Source: Streptomyces litmocidini
GTDB lineage: Bacteria > Actinomycetota > Actinomycetes > Streptomycetales > Streptomycetaceae
Direction: 5' to 3'
Length of the DNA stretch: 64,000 nt
Assembly: GCF_014649755.1 (NCBI RefSeq)
Contig: NZ_BMTQ01000006.1
Coordinates: forward strand, 186,001-250,000
Part shown: piece by piece, positions 1-8,204 of the stretch
Numbering within the stretch: the first letter of the stretch is position 1
How the letters are laid out: every line of letters starts with the position of its first letter
Notes under the pieces: model-generated
The model's input: the letters and a program-made list of their open reading frames with translations, nothing else
Databases searched by the model: none
What the model was told of the DNA's origin: nothing
Position numbers and translations under genes: made by a program

Positions 1-329
1 GGCAGGGCGCCGTGCAGGGCGACGGCCTCGGCGAGCGAGGGCCCGGGCACGTACTCGGTGGCGAGCCACGGTTCCCGGGCCTCCGGGTCGGCGCCGAGGA
101 CGCGGACGACCCAGCGGCCGGTGATCCGTTCGGCGGCCCGCGCCTCGCGGCGGAACCGCTCCCGGAAGCCGGGGTCGGCGGCGTGCTCGGCGCGGATGAG
201 CTTGAGCGCGGCGAGCGCACCGCCGGCGGACCGGGCGAGGTAGACCACGCCCATGCCTCCGGTGCCGAGCCGTCCGAGCAGCCGGTAGCCGGCGAGGGCG
301 GAAGGGTCGGCCTTCTTGAGCGGCTGCAC
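1..329 (-). CDS. Serine/threonine protein kinase, N-terminal part (runs off the window edge)
   Basis: Only the first 109 or so codons are present. From a GTG start the product reads VQPLKKADPSALAGYRLLGRLG, followed by a glycine-rich ATP loop (GTGGMGVVYLA) and the ALKLI lysine motif of a Hanks-type kinase N-lobe. The frame stays open to the window edge, so the catalytic loop lies outside. The start sits 3 bp after the stop of the next upstream kinase-sensor gene, so the two are probably co-transcribed. N-lobe sequence is close to that neighbour, which suggests a tandem duplication. Substrates cannot be inferred. Confidence 0.9.
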   Translation of the reverse strand, partial: MQPLKKADPSALAGYRLLGRLGTGGMGVVYLARSAGGALAALKLIRAEHAADPGFRERFRREARAAERITGRWVVRVLGADPEAREPWLATEYVPGPSLAEAVALHGAL

Positions 330-332
330 CCC

Positions 333-2606
333 TCAGCTCTTTCCGGACGTGGTGTTGGCGGGCCCGGCGGGCGCCGCGCCGAGGAACTTGTAGGTCCCCT
401 TCTGCACGCCGTAGAGGAAGGTGCCGACGCCGGACAGGTCGCCGTTCTTGTCGAACGTGTAACCGCCCATGGCCCCGGTGTACTTCTGTGCGCGCAGGGC
501 CTCCCACAGGCCCTTGCGGGTGAACGGGCCCCTGGCGGCGTTCGAGGAGAGCCAGGACACGACCAGGTTGACCACGTCGAAGGACTCTCCGGTGTAGAAG
601 GCCGGAGTGGTGCCGTAGCGCTTGCGGTGGGCGGTGAGGAAGTCCTGGGTGAGCTTGCGGTCGGCGGCCTTCTGCTTGGTGTCGGCGGCCCGCTGGACGG
701 GGTCGATGACGGGCGCGCAGACGTACCAGCCCTCGGCGTCGCTGCCGGCTTCCTCCAGGAACTCCGATCCGAAGACGTGCTGGCCGGCGAACCGGGCTCC
801 GGTGAAGCCGAGTTGGTTCAGGGCGCGGGCGGCGAGCACGGCCGTGGAGCGGACACCGCAGTGGACGTACGCGTCCATGCCGGCGTCGATCATCTCCCCG
901 AGGATCGAGCGGTAGTCGGTGGCCCGGCCCGGGACCACCCGGAAGTGCGGCTTGAGCCCGGCCTGTCGGAAGCCGAAGCCGGCGCCGCGGACGTACTGCC
1001 AGCTGTACTGGTCGTCGGTGCGTTCCTGGAGGATTCCGGGGCGGCGGACCTGCGGCAGCAGCGTGACGGCCCAGGAGAGGAAGGTGCCCGCCATGAAGTG
1101 GCTCGGGATGGCGCGCAGCACGGTCGTGTTCGGCGGGCCGGTCTCACCGCGCAGGGTGAAGAGGTTGTACCCCGCCGAGGTGGTGAGGAGCGGCACGCCG
1201 GCCTCCTCGAATGCGGGGAGCGCGGCGATGCCGGTGGCGTCGGAGGTGGGGCCGAGGACGGCGATCACCGAGGGGTCGGAGGTGAGCCGGCGGGCGGCGG
1301 CGAAGGCTCCGCCGCGGTCCCCGCGGTCGTCGGAGACCTTGAGTTCGAGGGTGAAGGGCTTGCCCTTGTGCACGGCGTTGAACCGCTCGACGGCGAGCCG
1401 GGCGCCGCGTTCCTGGGCCTTGCCGATCTCCTGGGCGGGGCCGGACAGGTCGGCGAGGACGCCGATGGCCCAGGTGTTCCGGGGCTTCGGCGCGGGGGGC
1501 TTCCCGTCGCCGGTGCCGTCGGTGTCGTCGCGCCGGGAGTTCCAGAGGGCGTACGCGCCGCCGCCCGCCGCGAGCACGGCGGCCCCGGCGCCGAGCAGCA
1601 GGAAGCCGCGTCTGCCGGGCCCGGCCGGGGCGGCGGGGTCCGTGCCGGGCGCGGTCGGGTCGATGTCGGGGAGCGCCAGCATGGCCGCCGAGCGGGTGGC
1701 GATGGTGGTGACGACGGGCGCGGGCAGCCAGTCGGCGGGGGCACCGGGGGTGTCCTCGGTGAGCCGGAGGGCGATCTCGTCGGCGGTGGGCCGGGCCGCC
1801 GGTTCCTTGGCGAGGCACTGCCGTACGAGGTCGAGCAGCGGCCCCGGTACGCCGGCGAGGTCGGGCTCGTCGTGCACGGTCCGGTAGAGGAGCGCGTCCG
1901 GGGCGCCCGTGCCGAACGGGGGGCGGCCGGTCGTCGCGAAGGCGAGCAGGCAGCCGAGGGCGAAGACGTCGGCTGCGGGGCCGATCTCGGCGGCGCGGGC
2001 CTCGGCCTGTTCGGGGGCGAGGAAGCCGGGGGTGCCGACGACCATGTCGGTCGAGGTCAGCCCGGTCTCCCCGGTGGCGCGGGCGATGCCGAAGTCGATG
2101 AGCCGGGGCCCGTCGACGGCCAGCAGGATGTTGCCGGGCTTCACGTCGCGGTGCACGAGCCCGGCCGTGTGCACGGCGGCGAGCGCGCGGGCGACGGCGC
2201 CGCCGAGGATCCGTACGCTCCGCTCCGGCAGCGGCCCGTGGGCGCGGACGGCCTCGCCGAGGGACGGTCCCGGCACGAAGGCGGTGGCCATCCACGGCTC
2301 GGGGGCGTCGGGGTCGGCGCCGGTGACGGGCACGGCCCAGGGGCTGGAGACCCGGCGGGCGGCCTCGACCTCGCGGCGGAAGCGGGCGCGGAAGTCGGGC
2401 TGGTCGGCCTGGTCGGCGTGGGTGACCTTGACGGCGGCGAGTTCGCCGGTGTCGGTGCGGCCGAGGTAGACGACGCCCATGCCTCCGGCGCCGAGGCGGC
2501 CGAGGAGCCGGTAGCCGGCGAGGGCGGAGGGGTCGGAGGGGAGGAGCGGCTGGAGCGCGGCGGGATCGGGCCCGGGGGCCGGGGCGGGCTGGGACGTCGG
2601 GCTCAC
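333..2606 (-). CDS. Membrane Ser/Thr protein kinase with extracellular periplasmic-binding-protein-like sensor
   Basis: 757 residues. Kinase domain about 30-285: glycine loop GRLGAGGMGVVYLG, lysine K60, catalytic HRDVKPGN with D154, DFG at 171-173, and APEQ. A single membrane span follows at about 334-355 (GFLLLGAGAAVLAAGGGAYAL), then an outside domain of about 370 residues (NTWAIGVLADLSGP, then DRGDRGGAFAAARRL and VLGPTSDATGI) that resembles Leu/Ile/Val-type receptor ligand-binding proteins of ABC importers. The architecture suggests a kinase that senses a small molecule such as an amino acid. The GTG start overlaps the stop of the upstream lipoprotein gene (GTGA), so translation is probably coupled. 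The ligand is unknown. Confidence 0.9.
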   Translation of the reverse strand: MSPTSQPAPAPGPDPAALQPLLPSDPSALAGYRLLGRLGAGGMGVVYLGRTDTGELAAVKVTHADQADQPDFRARFRREVEAARRVSSPWAVPVTGADPDAPEPWMATAFVPGPSLGEAVRAHGPLPERSVRILGGAVARALAAVHTAGLVHRDVKPGNILLAVDGPRLIDFGIARATGETGLTSTDMVVGTPGFLAPEQAEARAAEIGPAADVFALGCLLAFATTGRPPFGTGAPDALLYRTVHDEPDLAGVPGPLLDLVRQCLAKEPAARPTADEIALRLTEDTPGAPADWLPAPVVTTIATRSAAMLALPDIDPTAPGTDPAAPAGPGRRGFLLLGAGAAVLAAGGGAYALWNSRRDDTDGTGDGKPPAPKPRNTWAIGVLADLSGPAQEIGKAQERGARLAVERFNAVHKGKPFTLELKVSDDRGDRGGAFAAARRLTSDPSVIAVLGPTSDATGIAALPAFEEAGVPLLTTSAGYNLFTLRGETGPPNTTVLRAIPSHFMAGTFLSWAVTLLPQVRRPGILQERTDDQYSWQYVRGAGFGFRQAGLKPHFRVVPGRATDYRSILGEMIDAGMDAYVHCGVRSTAVLAARALNQLGFTGARFAGQHVFGSEFLEEAGSDAEGWYVCAPVIDPVQRAADTKQKAADRKLTQDFLTAHRKRYGTTPAFYTGESFDVVNLVVSWLSSNAARGPFTRKGLWEALRAQKYTGAMGGYTFDKNGDLSGVGTFLYGVQKGTYKFLGAAPAGPANTTSGKS

Positions 2607-3412
2607 GACGCGACTCCCATCTGCGCCTTGACGCGTTCTTCCATGGTGAGCTGGGCCTGGGTCAGGACGGTGACGAGGTCCTCGGTGCGGCCGGGCGCGC
2701 CCTTGACGACGGTGGCCATGGTGACCTGGCCGATGCGGACCTGGTACCAGTTGTAGCCCTGCCGTCCCTTGAAGGCGTCGTTGACGTAGGAGCCGGTCTC
2801 GGAGAGGGAGTCGGTCGAATGGCCGTTGCCGCCGACGCCGTAGGGCATGCCGAGGGACCCGAGGCCGGTGATGCGTTCGCCCTGCCGCAACTGTTGGTCG
2901 GGACAGCGCAGCGCCTCCTCCAGGGTCTCGGCCATCTCCCAGTCGGCGTCGGACTCGGTGCGGTGCACGGTGACGGTGGCGGCGACCCTCAGGGAGCCCT
3001 TTCCTCCGGCCGCCGGGATCTCGCTGTGGGCGGTGACGCTGGCCAGGACGGAGCGGGGGAGGGTGCCGGTCTCCCACTCGCAGTTCGCGTCGAGGACCGG
3101 CCAGGAGTCGGGGTCGCTGAGGTACGGGCTGCGCTTGACGAAGTCGGGGCCCCAGGATTCGGGCCCTGCCACGATCGCCAGCGCCAGGCGACGGCCCTCG
3201 GCGGCGTTCTTCGGGACGCGCTTCGGGTCCGCGGTGAAATCGAGGGCGGTGGGCGTGGGCTTCGCGGTCGAGGGCGCCGACGCGCTCGCGCTCGGTGTGC
3301 TCCGGGCCGGTTTCCCGTCGTCCCCGCCTCCCGACGAACAGCCCGCCAGGAGTGCCGCGCCCGCCGCCAGTGCGGCGGCGGTGCGCAGCGTTCTTCCGTA
3401 CGCGTCCCTCAC
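2603..3412 (-). CDS. Secreted lipoprotein of unknown function
   Basis: 269 residues from a GTG preceded by GGGGGAATC; a second GTG 21 bp upstream has a similar ribosome binding site and is possible. The N-terminus MRDAYGRTLRTAAALAAG-ALLAGCSS is a lipoprotein signal with lipobox LAGC. A Ser/Thr/Pro-rich linker (PARSTPSASASAPSTAKPTPT) leads to a globular region with two cysteines (ANCEWETG and ALRCPDQ), which could form a disulfide. I do not recognise a domain. The stop overlaps the kinase-sensor start, which suggests the lipoprotein works at the membrane with that kinase, for example as an accessory ligand-binding or envelope protein; this is inference. Confidence 0.8.
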   Translation of the reverse strand: MRDAYGRTLRTAAALAAGAALLAGCSSGGGDDGKPARSTPSASASAPSTAKPTPTALDFTADPKRVPKNAAEGRRLALAIVAGPESWGPDFVKRSPYLSDPDSWPVLDANCEWETGTLPRSVLASVTAHSEIPAAGGKGSLRVAATVTVHRTESDADWEMAETLEEALRCPDQQLRQGERITGLGSLGMPYGVGGNGHSTDSLSETGSYVNDAFKGRQGYNWYQVRIGQVTMATVVKGAPGRTEDLVTVLTQAQLTMEERVKAQMGVAS

Positions 3413-3497
3413 GATTCCCCCACGGTCGCTCACACGATCCCCCGGTCGGTGAAGGAGATCGTACGGGTCCAGGGGTCAACTCGCCCGGGCTACAACG

Positions 3498-3878
3498 TCA
3501 TTGGGACGTCTCGCGCACCGTGTCGTAACGCACGCGCGCCTCCTGGACGGCCTGGACCCGGCGTTCGGTCCAGCGGGCGAGTTCCCAGACCCGGCGGGCG
3601 GCCTCCTCGCCGAGGGGGGTGAGGCCGTAGTCGACGCGGGGCGGGATGACGGGCTTGGCGTCGCGGTGGACGAAGCCGTCGCGCTCCAGGGTCCGGAGGG
3701 TCTGCGCGAGCATCTTCTCGCTGACGCCGCCGATCGTGCGGCGCAGCTCGCTGAAGCGGTACGAGCGCTCCAGGAGGGCCGCGAGGACGAGGACGCCCCA
3801 GCGGCTGGTGACGTGCTCCAGGACGAGGCGCGAGGGGCACATCGGCTCGTTCACGTTCGGCGGCTCACTTACTCCCAT
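3498..3878 (-). CDS. HxlR-family winged-helix transcriptional regulator
   Basis: 126 residues, typical of the family. CPSRLVLEHVTSRWGVLVLAALL and FSELRRTIGGVSEKMLAQTLRTLERDG are the diagnostic HxlR core, followed by the wing (YGLTPLGEEA). One cysteine near residue 14 lies where redox-sensing HxlR proteins such as HypR and QorR carry a reactive cysteine. The gene is divergent from a QorB-like quinone reductase with 96 bp between starts, the same arrangement as ytfH/ytfG in Escherichia coli. It probably represses both genes in response to quinones or electrophiles, by binding the nested inverted repeat in the gap. Confidence 0.9.
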   Translation of the reverse strand: MGVSEPPNVNEPMCPSRLVLEHVTSRWGVLVLAALLERSYRFSELRRTIGGVSEKMLAQTLRTLERDGFVHRDAKPVIPPRVDYGLTPLGEEAARRVWELARWTERRVQAVQEARVRYDTVRETSQ

Positions 3879-3881
3879 ATC

Positions 3882-3906
3882 AGTACCTTACTTCAAAGTG
3901 GGTACT
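3882..3906. promoter_or_regulatory. Candidate HxlR operator between the divergent regulator and qorB
   Basis: AGTACC and GGTACT arms surround an inner ACTT-CA-AAGT, giving a nested 25-bp inverted repeat centred at 3894 in an AT-richer gap. It lies 4 bp from the regulator start and about 70 bp before the reductase start, a position suited to autoregulation. Confidence 0.55.
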
Positions 3907-3974
3907 TACGAATGGTTAGCGCCCGTCGTACGGTGAGTGCATCGCCCACCGCACCCCACGGGAAGAAGAGAGCC

Positions 3975-4841
3975 ATGAGCATCGTCGTCACCGGCGCCAC
4001 CGGTCAGCTGGGCCGCCTCGTCATCAGCGAGCTGCTGACCCGCGTCCCCGCCGGGTCCGTCGTCGCCGTCGTCCGCGACAAGACCAGGGCCGCCGACCTG
4101 GCCGAGCGCGGGGTCGAGCTCCGCGTCGCCGACTACAGCGAGCCGGAGAGCCTGGCGGGAGCCTTCGGGGCCGGCGACCGGGTGCTCCTGATCTCCGGGA
4201 GCGAGGTCGGGCAGCGGGTGGCCCAGCACGCCGCCGTGGTGAGCGCCGCGAAGGCCGCCGGCGTGGCCCAGCTCGCGTACACCGGCATCCTCGGCGGCCC
4301 GGAGGCCGACTTCGCCCTCGCGGACGAGCACAAGGCGACCGAGGAGCTGATCCTGGCGTCCGGCCTGCCGTACACCTTCCTCCGCAACGGCTGGTACTCC
4401 GAGAACTACACGGCCAACCTCGCCCCGGTCCTGGCCCACGGCGCCGTCGTCGCCAACGCCGGCGAGGGCCGGATCGCCTCCGCCTCCCGCGCCGACTACG
4501 CCGCCGCCGCGGCCGCCGTCCTGACCGGCCCGGCCGAGGAGCACCTGAACAGGGCGTACGAGCTGAGCGGCGACACCGCCTGGTCCTTCGCCGAGTACGC
4601 GGCCGAGGTCGCCGCCCGGTCCGGCCGGGAGATCACGTACAGCGACGTCCCCGCCGCGACCCACCTGGAGATCCTCACCGGCGCCGGGGTGCCGCGGCCC
4701 TTCGCCGAGATCCTGGTCGACGTCGACCGGGCCGTCGCGGGCGGCGCGCTCGCCCTGCGGACCGGCGACCTGGCCCGGCTCATCGGCCGCCCGACCACCC
4801 CGATCGCCGAGTCGATCGAGGAGGCGCTCGCCGCCTCGTGA
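3975..4841 (+). CDS. qorB: NmrA/SDR-type NAD(P)H:quinone oxidoreductase, QorB-like
   Basis: 288 residues starting at ATG after GGGAAGAAGAGAG. VTGATGQLGRLVISELL is the nucleotide-binding glycine motif of atypical SDR proteins; YTGILGG, ADEHKATEELI, LPYTFLRNGWYSENYT and ADYAAAAAAVL match the QorB/NmrA pattern, with no Tyr-Lys catalytic pair of classical SDRs. QorB reduces quinones with NADPH. Pairing with a divergent HxlR regulator supports a role in quinone or electrophile detoxification. The symbol is given by family resemblance and the ytfG/ytfH-like context. Confidence 0.85.
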   Translation: MSIVVTGATGQLGRLVISELLTRVPAGSVVAVVRDKTRAADLAERGVELRVADYSEPESLAGAFGAGDRVLLISGSEVGQRVAQHAAVVSAAKAAGVAQLAYTGILGGPEADFALADEHKATEELILASGLPYTFLRNGWYSENYTANLAPVLAHGAVVANAGEGRIASASRADYAAAAAAVLTGPAEEHLNRAYELSGDTAWSFAEYAAEVAARSGREITYSDVPAATHLEILTGAGVPRPFAEILVDVDRAVAGGALALRTGDLARLIGRPTTPIAESIEEALAAS

Positions 4842-4936
4842 CGCTGTCATGACCGTATGCCGGTACGGGCATGACAACCCGCCCCGTGCGGCGCTACCTT
4901 CGACAGGACAGCGCGGCACGGGGCGGGAGGTCCAGG

Positions 4937-6022
4937 GTGAAGACCGAGCAGAACGAAGGACGAGCAGGACTGCTCTACGGGATCGGCGCCTACGGTATGT
5001 GGGGACTGGTCCCGCTCTTCTGGCCCCTCCTCAAACCCGCCGGGGCCGTCGAGATCCTCGCCCACCGCATGGTGTGGTCCCTGCTCTTCGTCGGCGTCGC
5101 CCTGCTCGCGCTGCGCCGCTGGGGCTGGGTGTCCGAACTCGTGCGCAGCCCGCGCAAGCTCGGCCTGATCACCCTGGCCGCCGCCGTCATCACCGTGAAC
5201 TGGGGCCTCTACATCTGGTCCGTCAACACGGGCCACGTCGTCGAGGCCTCCCTCGGCTACTTCATCAACCCGCTCGTCACCATCGCCCTCGGCGTCCTCG
5301 TCCTCAAGGAGCGGCTGCGCCCCGCGCAGTGGGCGGCGGTCGGCGTCGGCTTCTCGGCCGTCCTCGTCCTGGCCGTCGGCTACGGGCGGCCGCCGTGGAT
5401 CTCGCTCACCCTCGCGTTCTCCTTCGCCGTCTACGGCCTGGTGAAGAAGAAGGTCAACCTCGGCGGCCTGGAGTCGCTCGCCGCCGAGACCGCCGTCCAG
5501 TTCCTGCCCGCCCTCGGCTACCTCGTCTGGCTCGGGACCCGGGGCACCCTGGCCTTCGGCTCCCACGGCGCCGGCCACACGGCACTGCTCGCCGCCACCG
5601 GCCTCGTCACGGCGGCCCCCCTGGTCTGCTTCGGGGCGGCGGCGATCCGCGTGCCGCTGTCGACGCTCGGACTGCTCCAGTACCTCGCGCCGACCTTCCA
5701 GTTCCTGCTCGGGGTCGTCTACTTCCACGAGGAGATGCCGCCGGAGCGCTGGGCCGGGTTCTCCCTCGTCTGGCTGGCGCTGACGCTCCTCACCTGGGAC
5801 GCGCTCCGGACGGCCCGGAAGAACCGCGCCGCGGTCGAGGCCGCTGTCGCCGCCGCCCGTACGGAGGCCGGTCGCGCGGAGACCGCTCCCGCGGAGGCCG
5901 GTCGCGCGGAGACCGCTCCCGTGGAAGCCGCTCCCGCACCGACCGCCCCCGCGGCCGGACACGCCGGCGGAGAGGCCGGGGCGGCACCGGTTTCCGCCCC
6001 ATCGGCCCCGCCCGGACGCTGA
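4937..6022 (+). CDS. rarD: RarD/EamA-family permease
   Basis: 361 residues from GTG with an upstream GGGAGG; upstream in-frame starts lack coding character. The protein begins GLLYGIGAYGMWGLVPLFWPLLKPAGAVEILAHRMVWSLLF, the RarD signature, and has about ten hydrophobic segments of the drug/metabolite transporter fold. RarD proteins were linked to chloramphenicol sensitivity in Pseudomonas, but substrates are generally unknown. The last 60 residues form an Ala/Pro/Glu-rich tail beyond the usual family end that contains a duplicated EAGRAETAP unit, encoded by a perfect 30-bp tandem repeat. Confidence 0.88.
   Translation: MKTEQNEGRAGLLYGIGAYGMWGLVPLFWPLLKPAGAVEILAHRMVWSLLFVGVALLALRRWGWVSELVRSPRKLGLITLAAAVITVNWGLYIWSVNTGHVVEASLGYFINPLVTIALGVLVLKERLRPAQWAAVGVGFSAVLVLAVGYGRPPWISLTLAFSFAVYGLVKKKVNLGGLESLAAETAVQFLPALGYLVWLGTRGTLAFGSHGAGHTALLAATGLVTAAPLVCFGAAAIRVPLSTLGLLQYLAPTFQFLLGVVYFHEEMPPERWAGFSLVWLALTLLTWDALRTARKNRAAVEAAVAAARTEAGRAETAPAEAGRAETAPVEAAPAPTAPAAGHAGGEAGAAPVSAPSAPPGR
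5862..5920 (+). repeat. 30-bp perfect tandem duplication in the rarD tail
   Basis: Two adjacent copies, 5862-5891 and 5892-5920 with only the final base differing, encode the repeated EAGRAETAP in the non-conserved C-terminal tail. Being a multiple of three it keeps the frame, consistent with slippage or unequal recombination. Confidence 0.85.
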
Positions 6023-6097
6023 CGGGGGGCGGGGGGACGCGCGCGTAGTCGTGTCGGAGGACCAGGCCCCGGCGGTACGGGGCCCCTCCCGAGCGGG

Positions 6098-6390
6098 GTG
6101 ACGGCTCCGTGCCGCAGCCCCTCACCCCCGGTCGACTCCGGCAAGGGATTCACGAACGCCTGGTCCGCCGTCGCCGCGTTCGTCCCGAAGTCCATCGGCT
6201 TCCCCGCGATCCTGCCGATCGCCCTTCAGCCGGCCTTCGGGGTCTTCGGCCCCAACCCGGTCAACCCGGTCAACCCGGTCAGCGTCGTGATCAACGGCAT
6301 CGAGGACGCCCGGAGCGGGATGCCGGCGGCGCAGGAGAGCACGGCGCGACGGGAGCGGGACGAGCGCGGCGGGTCCCGCGAGCCGCCCAT
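6098..6390 (+). other. Possible small coding region or gene remnant
   Basis: In one forward frame from GTG at 6098 the codons between about 6137 and 6350 almost all end in G or C, as real genes here do, and read GKGFTNAWSAVAAFVPKS, FPAILPIALQPAFGVFG and VSVVINGIEDARSG. No ribosome binding site is obvious, and the frame continues into the antisense of the next gene, so the 3' end is not credible. Three 9-bp units (AACCCGGTC, 6254-6280) encode NPVNPVNPV. I do not recognise the family. It could be a decayed secreted or membrane protein gene, or a short real one ending by frameshift. Confidence 0.35.
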
Positions 6391-6456
6391 GGACCGATGG
6401 GGGCACGGCGGTCCACGGGCCGGGGCCCCGGAGACGGACGTCCTGCGCCCCGGGGC

Positions 6457-6774
6457 TCACACGCCCAGCAAATCGTGCTCCCGGATCAGCCAGCAGACCG
6501 CCGTCAGGCGGAGGGTCGCGAAGTCGTGGCCCAGGGGCTCGGTCCAGTCGACCTCGGAGAGCCAGTCGGTGAACCCGAGGACGTAGTCGGCCAGCTCCTC
6601 CCGGCGGACGGTCCGTCCCTCCGGGTCCCGCCGGGGCGGGATCAGCGCGTCGCACACGGCCGCCGCGTGCTGGTCGACGGCGGCCACGAGTCCCGGCTCG
6701 AAGGAGAACTCCGAGAGCCGGGGCATGTACGTGGCGGCGACGTCGATCAGCGGGCTGCCGGGCAAATCGTTCAT
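6457..6774 (-). CDS. Conserved actinobacterial small protein (DUF6401-like)
   Basis: 105 residues, acidic and soluble. EPGLVAAVDQHAAAVCDAL, LADYVLGFTDWL and DFATLRLTAVCWLIREHDLL resemble the small helical proteins annotated as DUF6401 in actinomycetes, often near specialised-metabolite genes. No catalytic motif is visible. It is divergent from the DUF4291 gene with about 130 bp between starts and has no biosynthetic neighbours here. Family assignment is from memory of the pattern, so moderate. Confidence 0.7.
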   Translation of the reverse strand: MNDLPGSPLIDVAATYMPRLSEFSFEPGLVAAVDQHAAAVCDALIPPRRDPEGRTVRREELADYVLGFTDWLSEVDWTEPLGHDFATLRLTAVCWLIREHDLLGV

Positions 6775-6906
6775 TCCTCCAGATTAGGGGCGGGCCGAAG
6801 GGGACGGACCGTGACGTTCGTCGCAGCCTCCGGCCCCGGCGCCCCCTCGGGGGGCGGGCGGAAATCCGGTGGCCCCGCCCGGCGGTCGCCCCGCACCCTG
6901 AGGCGC

Positions 6907-7548
6907 ATGGAAGAACCGAAGTACCGGATCCGCGCGCTCCACACCGGGCGCACGATCACCGTCTACCAGGCGTACCGTCCCGAGATCGGACGGGCCGCCG
7001 CCCGCGACGGCCGTTTCCCGGCGGTCTGGAAGCGGGACCGGATGACGTGGATCAAGCCGTCGTTCCTGTGGATGATGTACCGCTCCGGGTGGGGCGCGAA
7101 GGAGGGGCAGGAGACCGTCCTCGCCGTGGAGATCACGCGCGAGGGCTTCGAGTGGGCCCTGCGGAACGCCTGCCTCTCCCACTACGCGCACGGCTTCCAC
7201 ACCGACCAGGCCTCCTGGAAGCGGCAGCTGCGGCGGTCGCCGGCCCGGGTCCAGTGGGACCCCGAGCGCGACCCGCGCCTGCGCCCCCTCCCGTACCGCT
7301 CGCTCCAGCTCGGCCTGGCGGGCGAGGCGACCCGTCGGTACGCGGACGAGTGGACGGTCTCCGTCACCGACGTGACCCCGCTCGCCCACGAGGTCCACGC
7401 CCTGGTCCGGACCGGCGACCTGGAGGCCGCCGGCCGGCTGCTCCCCCGGGAGGATCCCTACCCGGAGCCGGAGGGCCTCCTGGACCACCTGAGGCCCCGG
7501 GTCCCGGCCGAGGCGCGGGCCCGGCCCGATCGACGGGACGCCCCCTAG
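6907..7548 (+). CDS. DUF4291 domain protein
   Basis: 213 residues from ATG. MEEPKYRIRALHTGRTITVYQAYRPEIGRAAA, then RDRMTWIKPSFLWMMYRSGW and QWDPERDPRLRPLPYRSLQLGL, are the conserved blocks of DUF4291, found across bacteria and fungi without a known function. The protein is soluble, with no signal or membrane segment. Its TAG stop overlaps the stop of the opposing reductase gene in the palindrome CTAG, so the two genes are tail to tail with no spacer. Confidence 0.88.
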   Translation: MEEPKYRIRALHTGRTITVYQAYRPEIGRAAARDGRFPAVWKRDRMTWIKPSFLWMMYRSGWGAKEGQETVLAVEITREGFEWALRNACLSHYAHGFHTDQASWKRQLRRSPARVQWDPERDPRLRPLPYRSLQLGLAGEATRRYADEWTVSVTDVTPLAHEVHALVRTGDLEAAGRLLPREDPYPEPEGLLDHLRPRVPAEARARPDRRDAP

Positions 7549-8204
7549 GCCCCGGCTCCCGTCCCCGCGACGCCGAAGTTGAAGTCGCCGGTGCCGAGCA
7601 TCCCGTAGAGCCGCAGCCACAGGGGCAGGAGCTGCTCGGTGGCGCGGGCGCTCGTCAGGTCGCCGAGGTCGACGATCCGGTCGGCGGCCCAGCCGAAGGA
7701 GGCGAGCAGTTCGGCGACCACGGCCTTCGCGTCCTCGTCGTCGCCGCTGAGGAAGACGTTGTGGTGTCCGGGGACCCGGCCGGGCTCGACCATGACGGTG
7801 TTGGTCATGGTGTTGAGGGTCTTGACGACGCGCGTCTCGGGGAAGGCGTCCTGGAGCTGCTCGGCGACGCTCCTGCCGTCGGGCAGGCCGACCTTGGGCG
7901 GGAAGCCCTCCGAGAAGTCGAGCGCGTTGGACACGTCGACCAGGACCTTGCCGCGCAGGTTCGCGGCGCCCGCGGCCCGGAGGGCGGCGAGGGAGACCAG
8001 GCCGCCGGTCGCGTTGACGACCAGTTCGGCGGGGCCGGCGGCGTCGGCGAAGGTGCCGTGCGTCCCGCCGTGCTCCTCCGCCCACCTGGCGGCGTCGGCG
8101 TTGTCCGCCGTACGGGACCCCATGGCGACCTCGTGCCCGAGGGAGACCAGCTTCGTGGCGAGCCGGCGTCCGACCTCGCCGGTTCCCAGTACGGCGATCT
8201 TCAT
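7545..8204 (-). CDS. NADPH-dependent F420 reductase-like NAD(P)-binding protein
   Basis: 219 residues. MKIAVLGTGEVGRRLATKLVSLGHEVAMGSR is a Rossmann GxGxxG motif followed by an arginine suited to NADP phosphate; the central VVKTLNTMTNTVMVEP and C-terminal LLPLWLRLYGMLGTGDFNF match the NpdG/F420-dependent NADP reductase superfamily. Such enzymes pass hydride between NADPH and cofactor F420, which streptomycetes make, but many paralogues have other substrates. ATG is preceded by an AAGGAGC ribosome binding site. It stands alone, convergent with DUF4291. Confidence 0.82.
   Translation of the reverse strand: MKIAVLGTGEVGRRLATKLVSLGHEVAMGSRTADNADAARWAEEHGGTHGTFADAAGPAELVVNATGGLVSLAALRAAGAANLRGKVLVDVSNALDFSEGFPPKVGLPDGRSVAEQLQDAFPETRVVKTLNTMTNTVMVEPGRVPGHHNVFLSGDDEDAKAVVAELLASFGWAADRIVDLGDLTSARATEQLLPLWLRLYGMLGTGDFNFGVAGTGAGA

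Noticed and set aside
12..2756. A 914-codon forward open frame over the two kinase genes
   Set aside because: Antisense shadow of the kinase genes; product is Gly/Glu/Arg-rich without any motif.
4847..5962. Long minus-strand frame opposite rarD
   Set aside because: Antisense shadow; the rarD frame has the membrane helices and family motifs.
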